Shown here: positions 1 through 7,064 of the stretch, one piece after another
How positions within the stretch are numbered: the first letter of the stretch is position 1
How the letters are laid out: every line of letters starts with the position of its first letter
NCBI GenBank assembly: GCA_024399135.1
Contig: JAKSHY010000003.1
Coordinates: forward strand, 147,054-211,053
DNA: 64,000 nucleotides
Direction of reading: 5' to 3'
DNA from: Lachnospiraceae bacterium
GTDB taxonomy: Bacteria > Bacillota > Clostridia > Lachnospirales > Lachnospiraceae
Translations under genes and position numbers: made by a program
Notes under the pieces: generated by a model
Seen by the model: only the letters and a program-made list of their open reading frames with translations
Told to the model about the DNA's origin: nothing
The model's database searches: none

Positions 1-64
1 CCCCGCATTCTAAAAATTCCATCTGCATAATAAATGGAACTTTAACAACCTTTTTAGATTTCAT
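1..64 (-). CDS. NHLM-type peptidase C39 ABC transporter, N-terminal fragment (runs off the window)
   Basis: Only the first 21 residues are inside the window. They read MKSKKVVKVPFIMQ followed by MEFLECG. The Gln-Met-Glu-x-x-x-Cys arrangement is the start of the C39 double-glycine peptidase domain; C20 would be the catalytic cysteine and Q14 the oxyanion-hole glutamine. The family cleaves leader peptides and exports the mature bacteriocin or RiPP through a fused ABC exporter. A GAGAGG site lies 5 nt before the ATG. It follows the fusion protein gene by 11 bp, so the two are co-transcribed. The family is recognised from a very short but diagnostic stretch; the ATPase part cannot be seen. Confidence 0.8.
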   Translation of the reverse strand, partial: MKSKKVVKVPFIMQMEFLECG

Positions 65-75
65 ACTTACCTCTC

Positions 76-558
76 TTAATTAAATACATAAGTAAATAAA
101 TTCGTTCCATTATACTGAACTTCAGATATATAAATTCCGTTCTCAACATCTTCCGCATTAAATGTGGCTATATATACCCATTCATTCTTTGCTATCTTGG
201 CCTGTCTTAACATGAATTCATCCATAACATCAGAAGCTTCATATGCTGATGTTGACAAAGATATAACTGGCTTAGCTATATTAAGCTGTGTTAAGACAAC
301 GTTAGCGTCATCAGAAAAATCCTCTATATCTTCTTCAGCAATATATACGCTTCCTTTTCCATCCACAACCTCGGCAACAGTACTAATATTAGTAACCATT
401 TGGGCGCTTGTACTCCAGATGACAGTCGCTGCCAAAAACACTACAATTGCTATCAGCAAAAGCCATATTCCTGGATTCGTCACCTTTATATATTCATCAA
501 GTTTGTCTGGCGAACTGATTTTTTCTATGCTTTTTTTATTAAAAAGATCATCCTTCAT
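76..558 (-). CDS. NHLM bacteriocin system secretion protein (HlyD-like membrane fusion protein)
   Basis: 160 residues. The N-terminus (residues 1-30) carries the LFNKKSIEKISSPDKLDEYI and VTNPGIW pattern typical of the fusion proteins of NHLM bacteriocin exporters, followed by one membrane segment at about 31-50. The rest is a short extracytoplasmic beta domain. Family members are often about twice this length, so this is a shortened fusion protein without an obvious long coiled-coil hairpin, as expected where there is no outer membrane. AGGAG lies 7 nt before the start. It presumably bridges the C39 ABC exporter encoded next to it to the cell exterior. The substrate peptide gene is not in view. 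Confidence 0.72.
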   Translation of the reverse strand: MKDDLFNKKSIEKISSPDKLDEYIKVTNPGIWLLLIAIVVFLAATVIWSTSAQMVTNISTVAEVVDGKGSVYIAEEDIEDFSDDANVVLTQLNIAKPVISLSTSAYEASDVMDEFMLRQAKIAKNEWVYIATFNAEDVENGIYISEVQYNGTNLFTYVFN

Positions 559-619
559 AACTCTTCTCCTAAAATATAGTTAGTTACAGGTCCAATTATC
601 TGATGTTTAAAAACGACGA

Positions 620-648
620 AAACTGTCGATATTTTTCACCGACAGTTT
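620..648 (-). terminator. Hairpin at the end of the fla/che operon
   Basis: Nine-base arms (AAACTGTCG and CGACAGTTT) with an 11-nt loop overlap the stop codon of the last flagellar-operon gene. On the minus strand they are followed by TTCGTCGTTTTT. The T-run is 7 nt from the stem, so it is a modest intrinsic terminator that would separate the flagellar operon from the peptide-export genes. Confidence 0.5.
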
Positions 649-1441
649 ACTTTTTCCCTGATATAATCTTCGCTATTTCTTCTTCTGTACTATTCTTCGG
701 AATTGAATAACTTCCTGCATATATTCTTCTATCCATTCCGTTAGAACAAAGATATGTGTCAAAGTCACCCGCATTAGCTACAAGACCCAGTGAAGCCAGG
801 TTTTTCGCTACTGTGTATGAGCCTTCACCCTGTTTAACAGTAAATGAAATCGAATCCTTGCTATCTGATTTCGTTTCTTCTGTCTTCTTGCTTTCTGAAT
901 CATTATCTTCATCATCACCTAACAAAGGTTTCTTTGAAGACTGCGGTGCCTTAGTAGGCTCTGGCTCCTTAGTTGGTTCTGGAGCTTTAGTAGGCTCCGG
1001 GGCTTTTGTTGGCTCTGGTGTTTTAGTAGGTTCTGGTTCCTTAGTTGGTTCCGGTGTTTTAGTGTCACCCTCAACTACATTGATTAATGCCTTTTCTTCA
1101 TCAGGAGTAAGTGTTGCTTCAGGATCATTATTTTCAGAATCCACATTATCAATTACTTCATTTATGGTAGATGCATCCTTTAATGATGCATTGTCCTTAG
1201 CATCATTTACCTGAGCTTCATTTGAAGTGCTGGAACTATCATTAGCATTTGACGATGCCTGGTTATTAGCTACAGTATCTGAAAGTGTTTTTCCCTCTTC
1301 TACCATTCCAAGTAAAGAGGCTCTGGCCTTAATTTCGGCATCTGTCATCTCTTTATTATTTTGTGAAGAAATAACCAGCATAATAACAGCGGTTACTATT
1401 ATTCCTATACCTAAGCCACGTAGGTAATACTTAAGATTCAT
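647..1441 (-). CDS. Membrane-anchored protein with P-E-P-T-K repeats and MltG-type LysM-like domain
   Basis: 264 residues. Residues 8-26 form a membrane anchor. An acidic Ser/Asn-rich stretch (50-128) follows, then six-residue repeats of the P-E-P-T-K type (129-166), a charged linker, and a C-terminal domain (199-264) starting FTVKQGEGSYTVAKNLA. That domain resembles the LysM-like subdomain at the start of MltG/YceG lytic transglycosylases (Gly-x-Gly, then a YAGSYSIPKN turn). The catalytic transglycosylase domain is missing. Layout suggests a wall-spanning stalk with a peptidoglycan-contacting head. It is the last gene of the fla/che operon, 5 bp after the DUF6115 gene. Function is not known; a role in placing or passing the flagellum through the wall is inference from position. 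Confidence 0.7.
   Translation of the reverse strand: MNLKYYLRGLGIGIIVTAVIMLVISSQNNKEMTDAEIKARASLLGMVEEGKTLSDTVANNQASSNANDSSSTSNEAQVNDAKDNASLKDASTINEVIDNVDSENNDPEATLTPDEEKALINVVEGDTKTPEPTKEPEPTKTPEPTKAPEPTKAPEPTKEPEPTKAPQSSKKPLLGDDEDNDSESKKTEETKSDSKDSISFTVKQGEGSYTVAKNLASLGLVANAGDFDTYLCSNGMDRRIYAGSYSIPKNSTEEEIAKIISGKK
944..1057 (-). repeat. Tandem 18-bp coding repeat (P-E-P-T-K-x units)
   Basis: About six consecutive 18-bp units encode EPTK followed by EP, TP or AP at residues 129-166 of the MltG-LysM-like protein. Units differ mainly at the third bases and in the variable residue. Such tracts make extended wall-spanning linkers and can change copy number by slippage. Confidence 0.8.
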
Positions 1442-1446
1442 ATATC

Positions 1447-2307
1447 TTACATTCCTTCGAACAAATCTATAACTAACTTAACTTCACCAATACCAAGCCC
1501 TAATTCTTTGGCTATAGCCATATTAGACTTACCTAAATTATGAAGTTCAAGTATCTTGTCATTCTTATTTCTTCCACCAACAGCTTTTCCTGCGCCGTCA
1601 ACGCCAAGATTAAGATTAGGGCCTTCCTTCTTAACCTTGTTATCAGGTACTTCCTCTGTTGTAATAAGTTCAAGATTAGGATCAAAGGAAGAATCCAAAA
1701 TCGCGTTATTATCAAATACTACTGCCTCTTCCTTAACCTTAGGCTTAGTCGTTCGCTTCTTTTTAGGCTTAGGAGCCTCAATTTCAACTGTCGGAACACT
1801 CATTGGAGTGAAATCTTCAACAATCTCTTCTTCCTTCTCTGCCTGTAATTCCTTCAATCTTTCAATAGCAGAGGTTCTGGTTTCTTCTGCCGTGATTGCA
1901 GCATCCATAACAACCTGTTTGGCCTCAGAGGCTTTTCTGTCCATCTCAGAGACAGCATCCTTTAAATTCTCATGCTTATCATTAAGCATGTCATATAAAA
2001 ATACTACCTCCTGATGATTCTTATTGATTTCAGAAAGAACTGTGTCTGAATATTCATTTACAGCCATCATTTTCTCATTAGTGATTCTGTCCATGCTACG
2101 CTCAGTCTTTTCCATAGCATAGTTTATTGTTTCATCAACAATATCATTTATCTGAACCTTGGCAGACTCTACCTCTTTTCCTACCAGATCCTTAATTACA
2201 TCTTCACTAAATTCAGTTGCTTTTTCATCTTCAGTTTTAACCGGGATCATGAAGCTTAATACGAAAACTACTAATCCTATAACTAAGAGTATATAACCTA
2301 TCATCAT
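1447..2307 (-). CDS. DUF6115-type flagellar-locus membrane protein (positional counterpart of SwrB)
   Basis: 286 residues. One membrane segment at residues 3-22, then a long predicted coiled coil (about 35-165), a Pro/Lys-rich linker, and a C-terminal helix-turn-helix-like motif (about 248-286, ILELHNLGKSNMAIAKELGL then GIGEVKLVIDLFE). This architecture is the DUF6115 type found after the flagellar sigma factor in Clostridia. In B. subtilis the gene following sigD is swrB, also an N-terminally anchored cytoplasmic protein that promotes flagellar assembly; equivalence is inference from position and layout. The start overlaps the preceding stop (ATGA), implying translational coupling. Confidence 0.72.
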   Translation of the reverse strand: MMIGYILLVIGLVVFVLSFMIPVKTEDEKATEFSEDVIKDLVGKEVESAKVQINDIVDETINYAMEKTERSMDRITNEKMMAVNEYSDTVLSEINKNHQEVVFLYDMLNDKHENLKDAVSEMDRKASEAKQVVMDAAITAEETRTSAIERLKELQAEKEEEIVEDFTPMSVPTVEIEAPKPKKKRTTKPKVKEEAVVFDNNAILDSSFDPNLELITTEEVPDNKVKKEGPNLNLGVDGAGKAVGGRNKNDKILELHNLGKSNMAIAKELGLGIGEVKLVIDLFEGM

Positions 2308-2618
2308 ATCTTTATATCAAAACCCTGCTGAGTGCCCTTAATAAGTACCCTTCCATCAGGCTCCTTCTTCTTTTTATTCTGACCACCGTCACCCTGATAC
2401 TGATTCGAACCTTCTTCCTTGGCATCGAAACGCTTCTGTCTGTTCTCTGAATGCTCAGTATCATTAACATGCTGAAGCTTGGCTGTAGCAGCCTTATCAT
2501 TACTCTGCATGATATTGGTCTGCTCTACCATTCCCTTATTATCTTCATTATGCTTAATATTGGTATAGTCCAGAGCTCTCATTGTCTGGCCCTGAAGTTC
2601 AACTCTTGAAATAGTCAT
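2304..2618 (-). CDS. Small hydrophilic flagellar-locus protein of unknown function
   Basis: 104 residues, highly charged and Gln/Asn-rich with no membrane segment or recognised domain. The start MTISRVELQGQTMRA is reminiscent of small proteins that Lachnospiraceae encode at this site in fla/che operons. It lies between fapA and the DUF6115 gene and overlaps the latter by 4 nt, so expression with the flagellar operon is likely. Composition suggests a disordered protein. I do not assign a function. Confidence 0.68.
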   Translation of the reverse strand: MTISRVELQGQTMRALDYTNIKHNEDNKGMVEQTNIMQSNDKAATAKLQHVNDTEHSENRQKRFDAKEEGSNQYQGDGGQNKKKKEPDGRVLIKGTQQGFDIKI

Positions 2619-2665
2619 GAATTCACCTTATTTAAAATGACCTAATTAAAAAGTATTCTAAATCA

Positions 2666-4267
2666 TTATAATGACTGCATCTTAACGTCACCATCAATTT
2701 TCTTAAACCTGCAGTAGGTCATAGTCGTCTTTACTATCATCGACACATCAGAAATACATATCTTGGTACCTGCATATACATCACCAGTAACTTCAACTAT
2801 AGCATCAGTTGTTGTATCTAATACAGTCTCTAACGATTCATATTCCTGCTTCATTGCGATGAGCTTTTCTGTCTTTTCCTTCTCTTCCTGAATAAGTGTT
2901 TTAACATAAAGCTTCTGATCCATTGATAGCGAAGCTCCTGACTTCATCTTCGCCATAAAATTAGCGATTGTAGGCTTTGACTGTTCAATAGCCTTTTGAG
3001 TTTCCTGAATACTCTTCTGAAGCTGCTGAATTCTGATTTTAACACCTGGATCAGCACCAACTTCAACAACAGTATCAGCACCCATATCAGATCCTAGAGT
3101 CTTAACCTTAACCATATTAGCAGCACTTACTCTTCCACCAGTAATAAAGCCCTTCTTACCATTAACAGTAATATCAGTTCCTGCACTTACATCACTATGA
3201 AGAATCAGATCTGTTTCGATATAACCCTTAGCTGTAACTGTGGAATTCTCGATAAATTTTGCCAGAATATTATTTCCTGCAGTAAGCTTTCCTTTAGACA
3301 TTCCTTTCATACCACGAGCTATGATAATATCCACTCCGGCTTCTATTTCAGCGCCTTCTACTACACCCTTAACTGTAACAGAACCACCTGCTTTTACCTT
3401 AAAGTTTTCCTGAACATTACCAAGAACTATGACATTACCGTCATATTCTATGTTACCTGTAGCAGGTCCTACATTATCTATTTCCATTACATCTGAAAGG
3501 AATACCTTTTCATCTGCTACTGATACATGACCATTTATATCAGCTGTTAATACCAGATTATCCTCTGATATTGAGATATTTCTTCCGTATTTTAATATCT
3601 TTCTTTTTACTTCTATTGCTTTAATTGGTTCGCCAAATACTGTCATTCCATTCGTTCCACGAACCTCAGGAATGAGACGAGCCAGAATATCGCCTTCCTT
3701 AACAGAAGTGAAAGTTTTAAGATTAAAGAAGTCAACTGAACCATCTTCATTACGAGCTGGTTTTAGGCTAAGTTCAGTATCAAAGAAATACTCAATTCTG
3801 GCACTCTCGCCCTGTACTACTGGTGTACCTTCTGCAACAACTATATCAGTGCAATACTGCGGATTAGTAAAGAACTTCTTAATCTCATCTTCTTTTATTC
3901 CATGCTTAACGCCCTTGTATTTAAGGTCATTCATGAACTCGTCAACAGTAAGTCTCTCACCCTTTAATGATGGAGGATAAAATCTTGCAGTAAGTGTCAT
4001 CTTATCTGAAGAGGATTTAAGAATATAACTTTCTCTAAGCTCACCTATAAAATCCTTGTTCAATAAAACTAAATGGTCAGGCTTATCTGACGCGCGAAGT
4101 GCCTCGATACCCTGACCCACCGTACTTGCAGTATATAATATATTCTTACTGGACAAATATTCCGTGATTTCCTTAGCCGTAACCGCCGAACCGCCATCTG
4201 TTGGCTTATACATCTTAATAATAGTTCCATTTGGTGTACAGCCAATTCTGAAGTAACCATTACTCAT
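2666..4267 (-). CDS. fapA: FapA family protein (DUF342), flagellar assembly protein A
   Basis: 533 residues. The N-terminal half is the FapA N-terminal region, with the signature around VKEGDILARLIPEVRGTNG and TVFGEPI at about residues 190-220. The middle (about 255-400) consists of short beta repeats rich in Gly, Val and Ala (GNVIVLGNV, GVVEGAEIEAG) that form the FapA beta-helix. A coiled coil (about 405-480) and a short beta C-terminus follow. FapA/DUF342 proteins are found in flagellar and polar-assembly loci; the molecular role is poorly known. It starts 4 nt inside the end of the sigma factor gene, so the two are coupled. Confidence 0.88.
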   Translation of the reverse strand: MSNGYFRIGCTPNGTIIKMYKPTDGGSAVTAKEITEYLSSKNILYTASTVGQGIEALRASDKPDHLVLLNKDFIGELRESYILKSSSDKMTLTARFYPPSLKGERLTVDEFMNDLKYKGVKHGIKEDEIKKFFTNPQYCTDIVVAEGTPVVQGESARIEYFFDTELSLKPARNEDGSVDFFNLKTFTSVKEGDILARLIPEVRGTNGMTVFGEPIKAIEVKRKILKYGRNISISEDNLVLTADINGHVSVADEKVFLSDVMEIDNVGPATGNIEYDGNVIVLGNVQENFKVKAGGSVTVKGVVEGAEIEAGVDIIIARGMKGMSKGKLTAGNNILAKFIENSTVTAKGYIETDLILHSDVSAGTDITVNGKKGFITGGRVSAANMVKVKTLGSDMGADTVVEVGADPGVKIRIQQLQKSIQETQKAIEQSKPTIANFMAKMKSGASLSMDQKLYVKTLIQEEKEKTEKLIAMKQEYESLETVLDTTTDAIVEVTGDVYAGTKICISDVSMIVKTTMTYCRFKKIDGDVKMQSL

Positions 4268-5028
4268 GCATTAAATACTCCCATATAATCGCCCATCTTA
4301 GTCTTCATTTTCGCAAGTGCCTTAGTATGAAGCTGCGACACTCTTGATTCTGATACCTCTAAGATATTAGCAATTTCCTTTAAGGTCAGATCTTCATAAT
4401 AATATAAAGTAACGACCTTCTGTTCCTTCTCTGTAAGTAATTGTAAGGCTTCGATAAGCTTTTGTTTAAGTTCCTCCTTATCAAGCGCCTCCTCTGGTGT
4501 CTCGAAACGATACTGTGTAGTCTGTTCTGATGGAACCTCTGCCCCCGTTTCCATGAACTCATTCAATGAAACTACACCTGTAATTTTCATCTGAGACTGC
4601 ATCTCTGCATATTCTTCGTTAGACACACCAAGACCTGTAGCTATTTCTTCATCTGTTGCAGGTCTTCCCTTGGTTGCCTCAATTTCTTTCATAATATTAT
4701 CAATCTGACGCTGTCGCTGTCTGATTGTTCTTGGAATCCAGTCCATCTTTCTTATCTGATCTAAGATTGATCCTCTGATTCTAAGTGAGGCATATGTTTC
4801 AAACTTAACATCCTTCATAGTATCAAACTTATCGATAGCATCTATCAATCCGAATATTCCATAACTACAAAGGTCTTCGTACTCAACATTATAACCTAAA
4901 TACATACTAAGGCGCCCCGCAACTAATTTAACCAGCGGAGCGTACTCTAATATTAATTGTTCTCTTAATTCAGTTGATTTCGTTCTGGCGTAATCCGACC
5001 AAAGCCTTGCCTTTTGTACCTCGTTCAT
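4264..5028 (-). CDS. fliA: Flagellar sigma factor, FliA/WhiG (SigD) family
   Basis: 254 residues, the normal length. Region 2 is at about 25-95 (EYAPLVKLVAGRLS, DLCSYGIFGLIDAIDKFD), region 3 at about 110-165 and region 4 at about 200-250 (ALQLLTEKEQKVVTLYYYED and LKEIANILEVSESRVSQLHT). It directs RNA polymerase to late flagellar and chemotaxis promoters. The ATG at 5028 sits 5 nt after AGAGG and is preferred over the TTG just before it. As in B. subtilis it lies late in the fla/che operon, so its level depends on full-length transcription. No anti-sigma FlgM is in the window. Confidence 0.95.
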   Translation of the reverse strand: MNEVQKARLWSDYARTKSTELREQLILEYAPLVKLVAGRLSMYLGYNVEYEDLCSYGIFGLIDAIDKFDTMKDVKFETYASLRIRGSILDQIRKMDWIPRTIRQRQRQIDNIMKEIEATKGRPATDEEIATGLGVSNEEYAEMQSQMKITGVVSLNEFMETGAEVPSEQTTQYRFETPEEALDKEELKQKLIEALQLLTEKEQKVVTLYYYEDLTLKEIANILEVSESRVSQLHTKALAKMKTKMGDYMGVFNA

Positions 5029-5051
5029 CAATACCTCTTAAAACCCCTCTA

Positions 5052-5402
5052 TTAAGATATATCTGCCCTTTCTCCTTCTGGCATAGCACCTGTCAATGGT
5101 GGAAGTCCACCACCCGCTTCTTCACCAGCTTCAGAATTATCAAGGTCTTCTTCGTTGGTAGCCTCTTTTTCTATAACCGCACCCTCAAGCTCTTCTTGCT
5201 CTTTTAACAGTGCCTCATTAGCTTCAACAAATTTATTGACACGCTTTTGAATCAATGAACCTATAACATAAAATACTATCAAAATAACTAATAAGGTCCA
5301 TAGCATATCAATCCGCTTATAGCCCCACTTAAGCATTAGAAAAAGTGAAATTGCTACTGCAACTAATGTTAAAAACGGAGCAAAAAGCTTATTCTTTCTC
5401 AT
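5052..5402 (-). CDS. Small membrane protein of unknown function between cheD and the sigma factor gene
   Basis: 116 residues. Two hydrophobic segments (about 8-26 and 33-50) precede a Glu/Lys-rich helix (residues 50-90) and a Gly/Pro-rich acidic tail. The start overlaps the end of cheD by 4 nt, and the sigma factor begins 23 bp downstream, so it is an integral operon member. B. subtilis has no gene in this slot. I do not recognise a family; a helper of the motility machinery at the membrane is a guess from context. Confidence 0.68.
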   Translation of the reverse strand: MRKNKLFAPFLTLVAVAISLFLMLKWGYKRIDMLWTLLVILIVFYVIGSLIQKRVNKFVEANEALLKEQEELEGAVIEKEATNEEDLDNSEAGEEAGGGLPPLTGAMPEGERADIS

Positions 5403-5887
5403 ATGGTTTTCTCCGGTTTTCCTACGGCCTTAATAATATATTCACCTGTCGCAGGATAGAAAATTACTGTACGACCATAGTTCTCACCTGTCTCTTCTGC
5501 TAAAATTGGAATCTTTAATTCCTTAAGCTTAGCCTTGCAGGCGGCAACGTTTCGTTCCCCTACTCTAACCATATCTGATTTAGCAGATCCGAAAGCAAAC
5601 ATCTGTGCACCACCAGCTATTTTAGCAACTAATTTAGACATGTTGGCACCCTTTTTGACAAGTTCTGCAACCATATCTGTGATACCAGTATCAGCAAACT
5701 TTGCTCTGTTAGTATTGTTAATAGTATCTTTGCTGTCTGGAAGCATAACATGTGCCAGTCCTCCTATTCCTGATGATGTATCACGAATAGCAACACCTAC
5801 ACATGAGCCCAAACCAAGTGTCGTTACTCCATCTTCCTTAGAGCATACTTTCCAATCGGCCATACCGACTTTTATTATCTCACTCAT
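5399..5887 (-). CDS. cheD: Chemoreceptor glutamine deamidase CheD
   Basis: 162 residues, the usual length. The Cys/His pair of the CheD papain-like fold is visible: C29 in GLGSCVGV and H46 in GGLAHVMLPD. The GGAQMF motif follows at about residue 92. CheD deamidates receptor glutamines and binds CheC, raising CheC phosphatase activity; this forms one of the adaptation arms known from B. subtilis. cheC lies immediately upstream, 31 bp away. Confidence 0.95.
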   Translation of the reverse strand: MSEIIKVGMADWKVCSKEDGVTTLGLGSCVGVAIRDTSSGIGGLAHVMLPDSKDTINNTNRAKFADTGITDMVAELVKKGANMSKLVAKIAGGAQMFAFGSAKSDMVRVGERNVAACKAKLKELKIPILAEETGENYGRTVIFYPATGEYIIKAVGKPEKTI

Positions 5888-5918
5888 TTTAACTCTCCAA
5901 TTACCAAATCAAGTATTA

Positions 5919-6554
5919 TTACATTACTCCAAGTGCATGAAGTATCTTCTGATACGAATCCATATCTGGAATCAATATAAAATATCCATCCAGATCAATA
6001 TCATCAGAAAACTTGGTCTGAATAAGTAAGATGTTATCACCTAAAATACCAAATTCCGCAGCAGGAACACTAAGTAATGCACCCGCATAATCAATTCCAA
6101 GCTGTGGTGGTGAAGGATATATTTTTAAGTTAGTAATTGTAGATAACGCATTAAGATACGCACCAGTAATAATATTACCAACTTCCTTCATGGCAGAAAC
6201 TTCCATCTCGCCGAATTCCATTTCCTCAATTGGCTTTTCTGGAATACCAAGCATACCTGCCATTAATTTATTAACTAAATGCATTGCAGATTCCTGAGGC
6301 AATGTGAACATCATGCTTCCATCAACATCACCTTCAACCTGCAGATAAATACCAACTAAAACCTGTTCCTCTCCTCCTAAGAGATCGCCAAGTTCGCTAA
6401 ACTCTAAAAGTCTAACCTGTGGTACCATCATATCAACCTTACAATTAATTAGTTCTGCCAATGCTGTAGTTGCATTACCAGCTCCAATATTTCCAAGTTC
6501 CTTTAACACATCGAAATATTCATGTGTTAACTGTTCCATACTAAGTTCTGACAT
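5919..6554 (-). CDS. cheC: CheY-P phosphatase CheC
   Basis: 211 residues. It carries the two pseudo-symmetric active-site helices of the CheC family, LKELGNIGAGNATTALAEL near residues 17-35 and MKEVGNIITGAYLNALS near 115-131, each with the E-x-x-N pair that positions a water for CheY-P hydrolysis. Both pairs are intact. The neighbouring CheD is its regulator, and FliY upstream carries a related domain. The order cheA-cheW-cheC-cheD matches B. subtilis. Confidence 0.95.
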   Translation of the reverse strand: MSELSMEQLTHEYFDVLKELGNIGAGNATTALAELINCKVDMMVPQVRLLEFSELGDLLGGEEQVLVGIYLQVEGDVDGSMMFTLPQESAMHLVNKLMAGMLGIPEKPIEEMEFGEMEVSAMKEVGNIITGAYLNALSTITNLKIYPSPPQLGIDYAGALLSVPAAEFGILGDNILLIQTKFSDDIDLDGYFILIPDMDSYQKILHALGVM

Positions 6555-6569
6555 ATATCCTCCTAGTTG

Positions 6570-7046
6570 TTACTTTTCCTGGCAAACAACATTCATATCA
6601 AGTAATGAGATTAACTGGCCATCATTCTTTCCAACACCAAAAACGAAGTTCTGCTTTTCTTCTGTTCCATCATAAGCAGTCTTTTCAATCTGGATTTCAC
6701 TTAATGTAACAACTTCTTTTACTTCATCAACAATAAAACCTAAAAGGCCATACTGTTCTATTTTTAAGATGATAATTCTTGATGCCTTAGTTTCTTCAAC
6801 TTCTTCAAGATTCATCTTAAGTCTTAAATTAAGTACCGGAATAACTTCACCTCTTAAGTTAATTACTCCTTTAATATAGTTAGGAACGTGGGGAACACGT
6901 GTTATACTCTGCATTCTAACGATGTTATCGATATATTTGATATCAATACCATACTGTTCATTACCGAGTTTAATAACGATGTATTGAACCTTTTCACCCT
7001 CATCCACTATTAAGTCTGCATTGGTTACTTTAATTTCGTTTTCCAT
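6570..7046 (-). CDS. cheW: Chemotaxis coupling protein CheW
   Basis: 158 residues, a single CheW domain. It contains YIVIKLGNEQYGIDI, RVPHVPNYIKGVINLRG and the Arg of the INLRGEVIPVLNL motif that contacts CheA and receptors. It bridges CheA to chemoreceptors in the array. It sits 19 bp after cheA and 16 bp before cheC. Confidence 0.96.
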   Translation of the reverse strand: MENEIKVTNADLIVDEGEKVQYIVIKLGNEQYGIDIKYIDNIVRMQSITRVPHVPNYIKGVINLRGEVIPVLNLRLKMNLEEVEETKASRIIILKIEQYGLLGFIVDEVKEVVTLSEIQIEKTAYDGTEEKQNFVFGVGKNDGQLISLLDMNVVCQEK

Positions 7047-7064
7047 CTTATTATCCCCCTATCC

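Noticed and set aside
559..619. Promoter for the peptide-export genes
   Set aside because: TATATT and GATAAT boxes exist but none has a -35 at 16-18 bp; not called.
944..1057. Tandem repeats considered as a CRISPR array
   Set aside because: Units are 18 bp, contiguous, without spacers, and in frame within a gene.
756..1214. Long plus-strand open frame rich in G-S-G-V-L repeats
   Set aside because: It is the antisense of the P-E-P-T-K repeats of the MltG-LysM-like gene; low-complexity repeats keep other frames open. No ribosome site.
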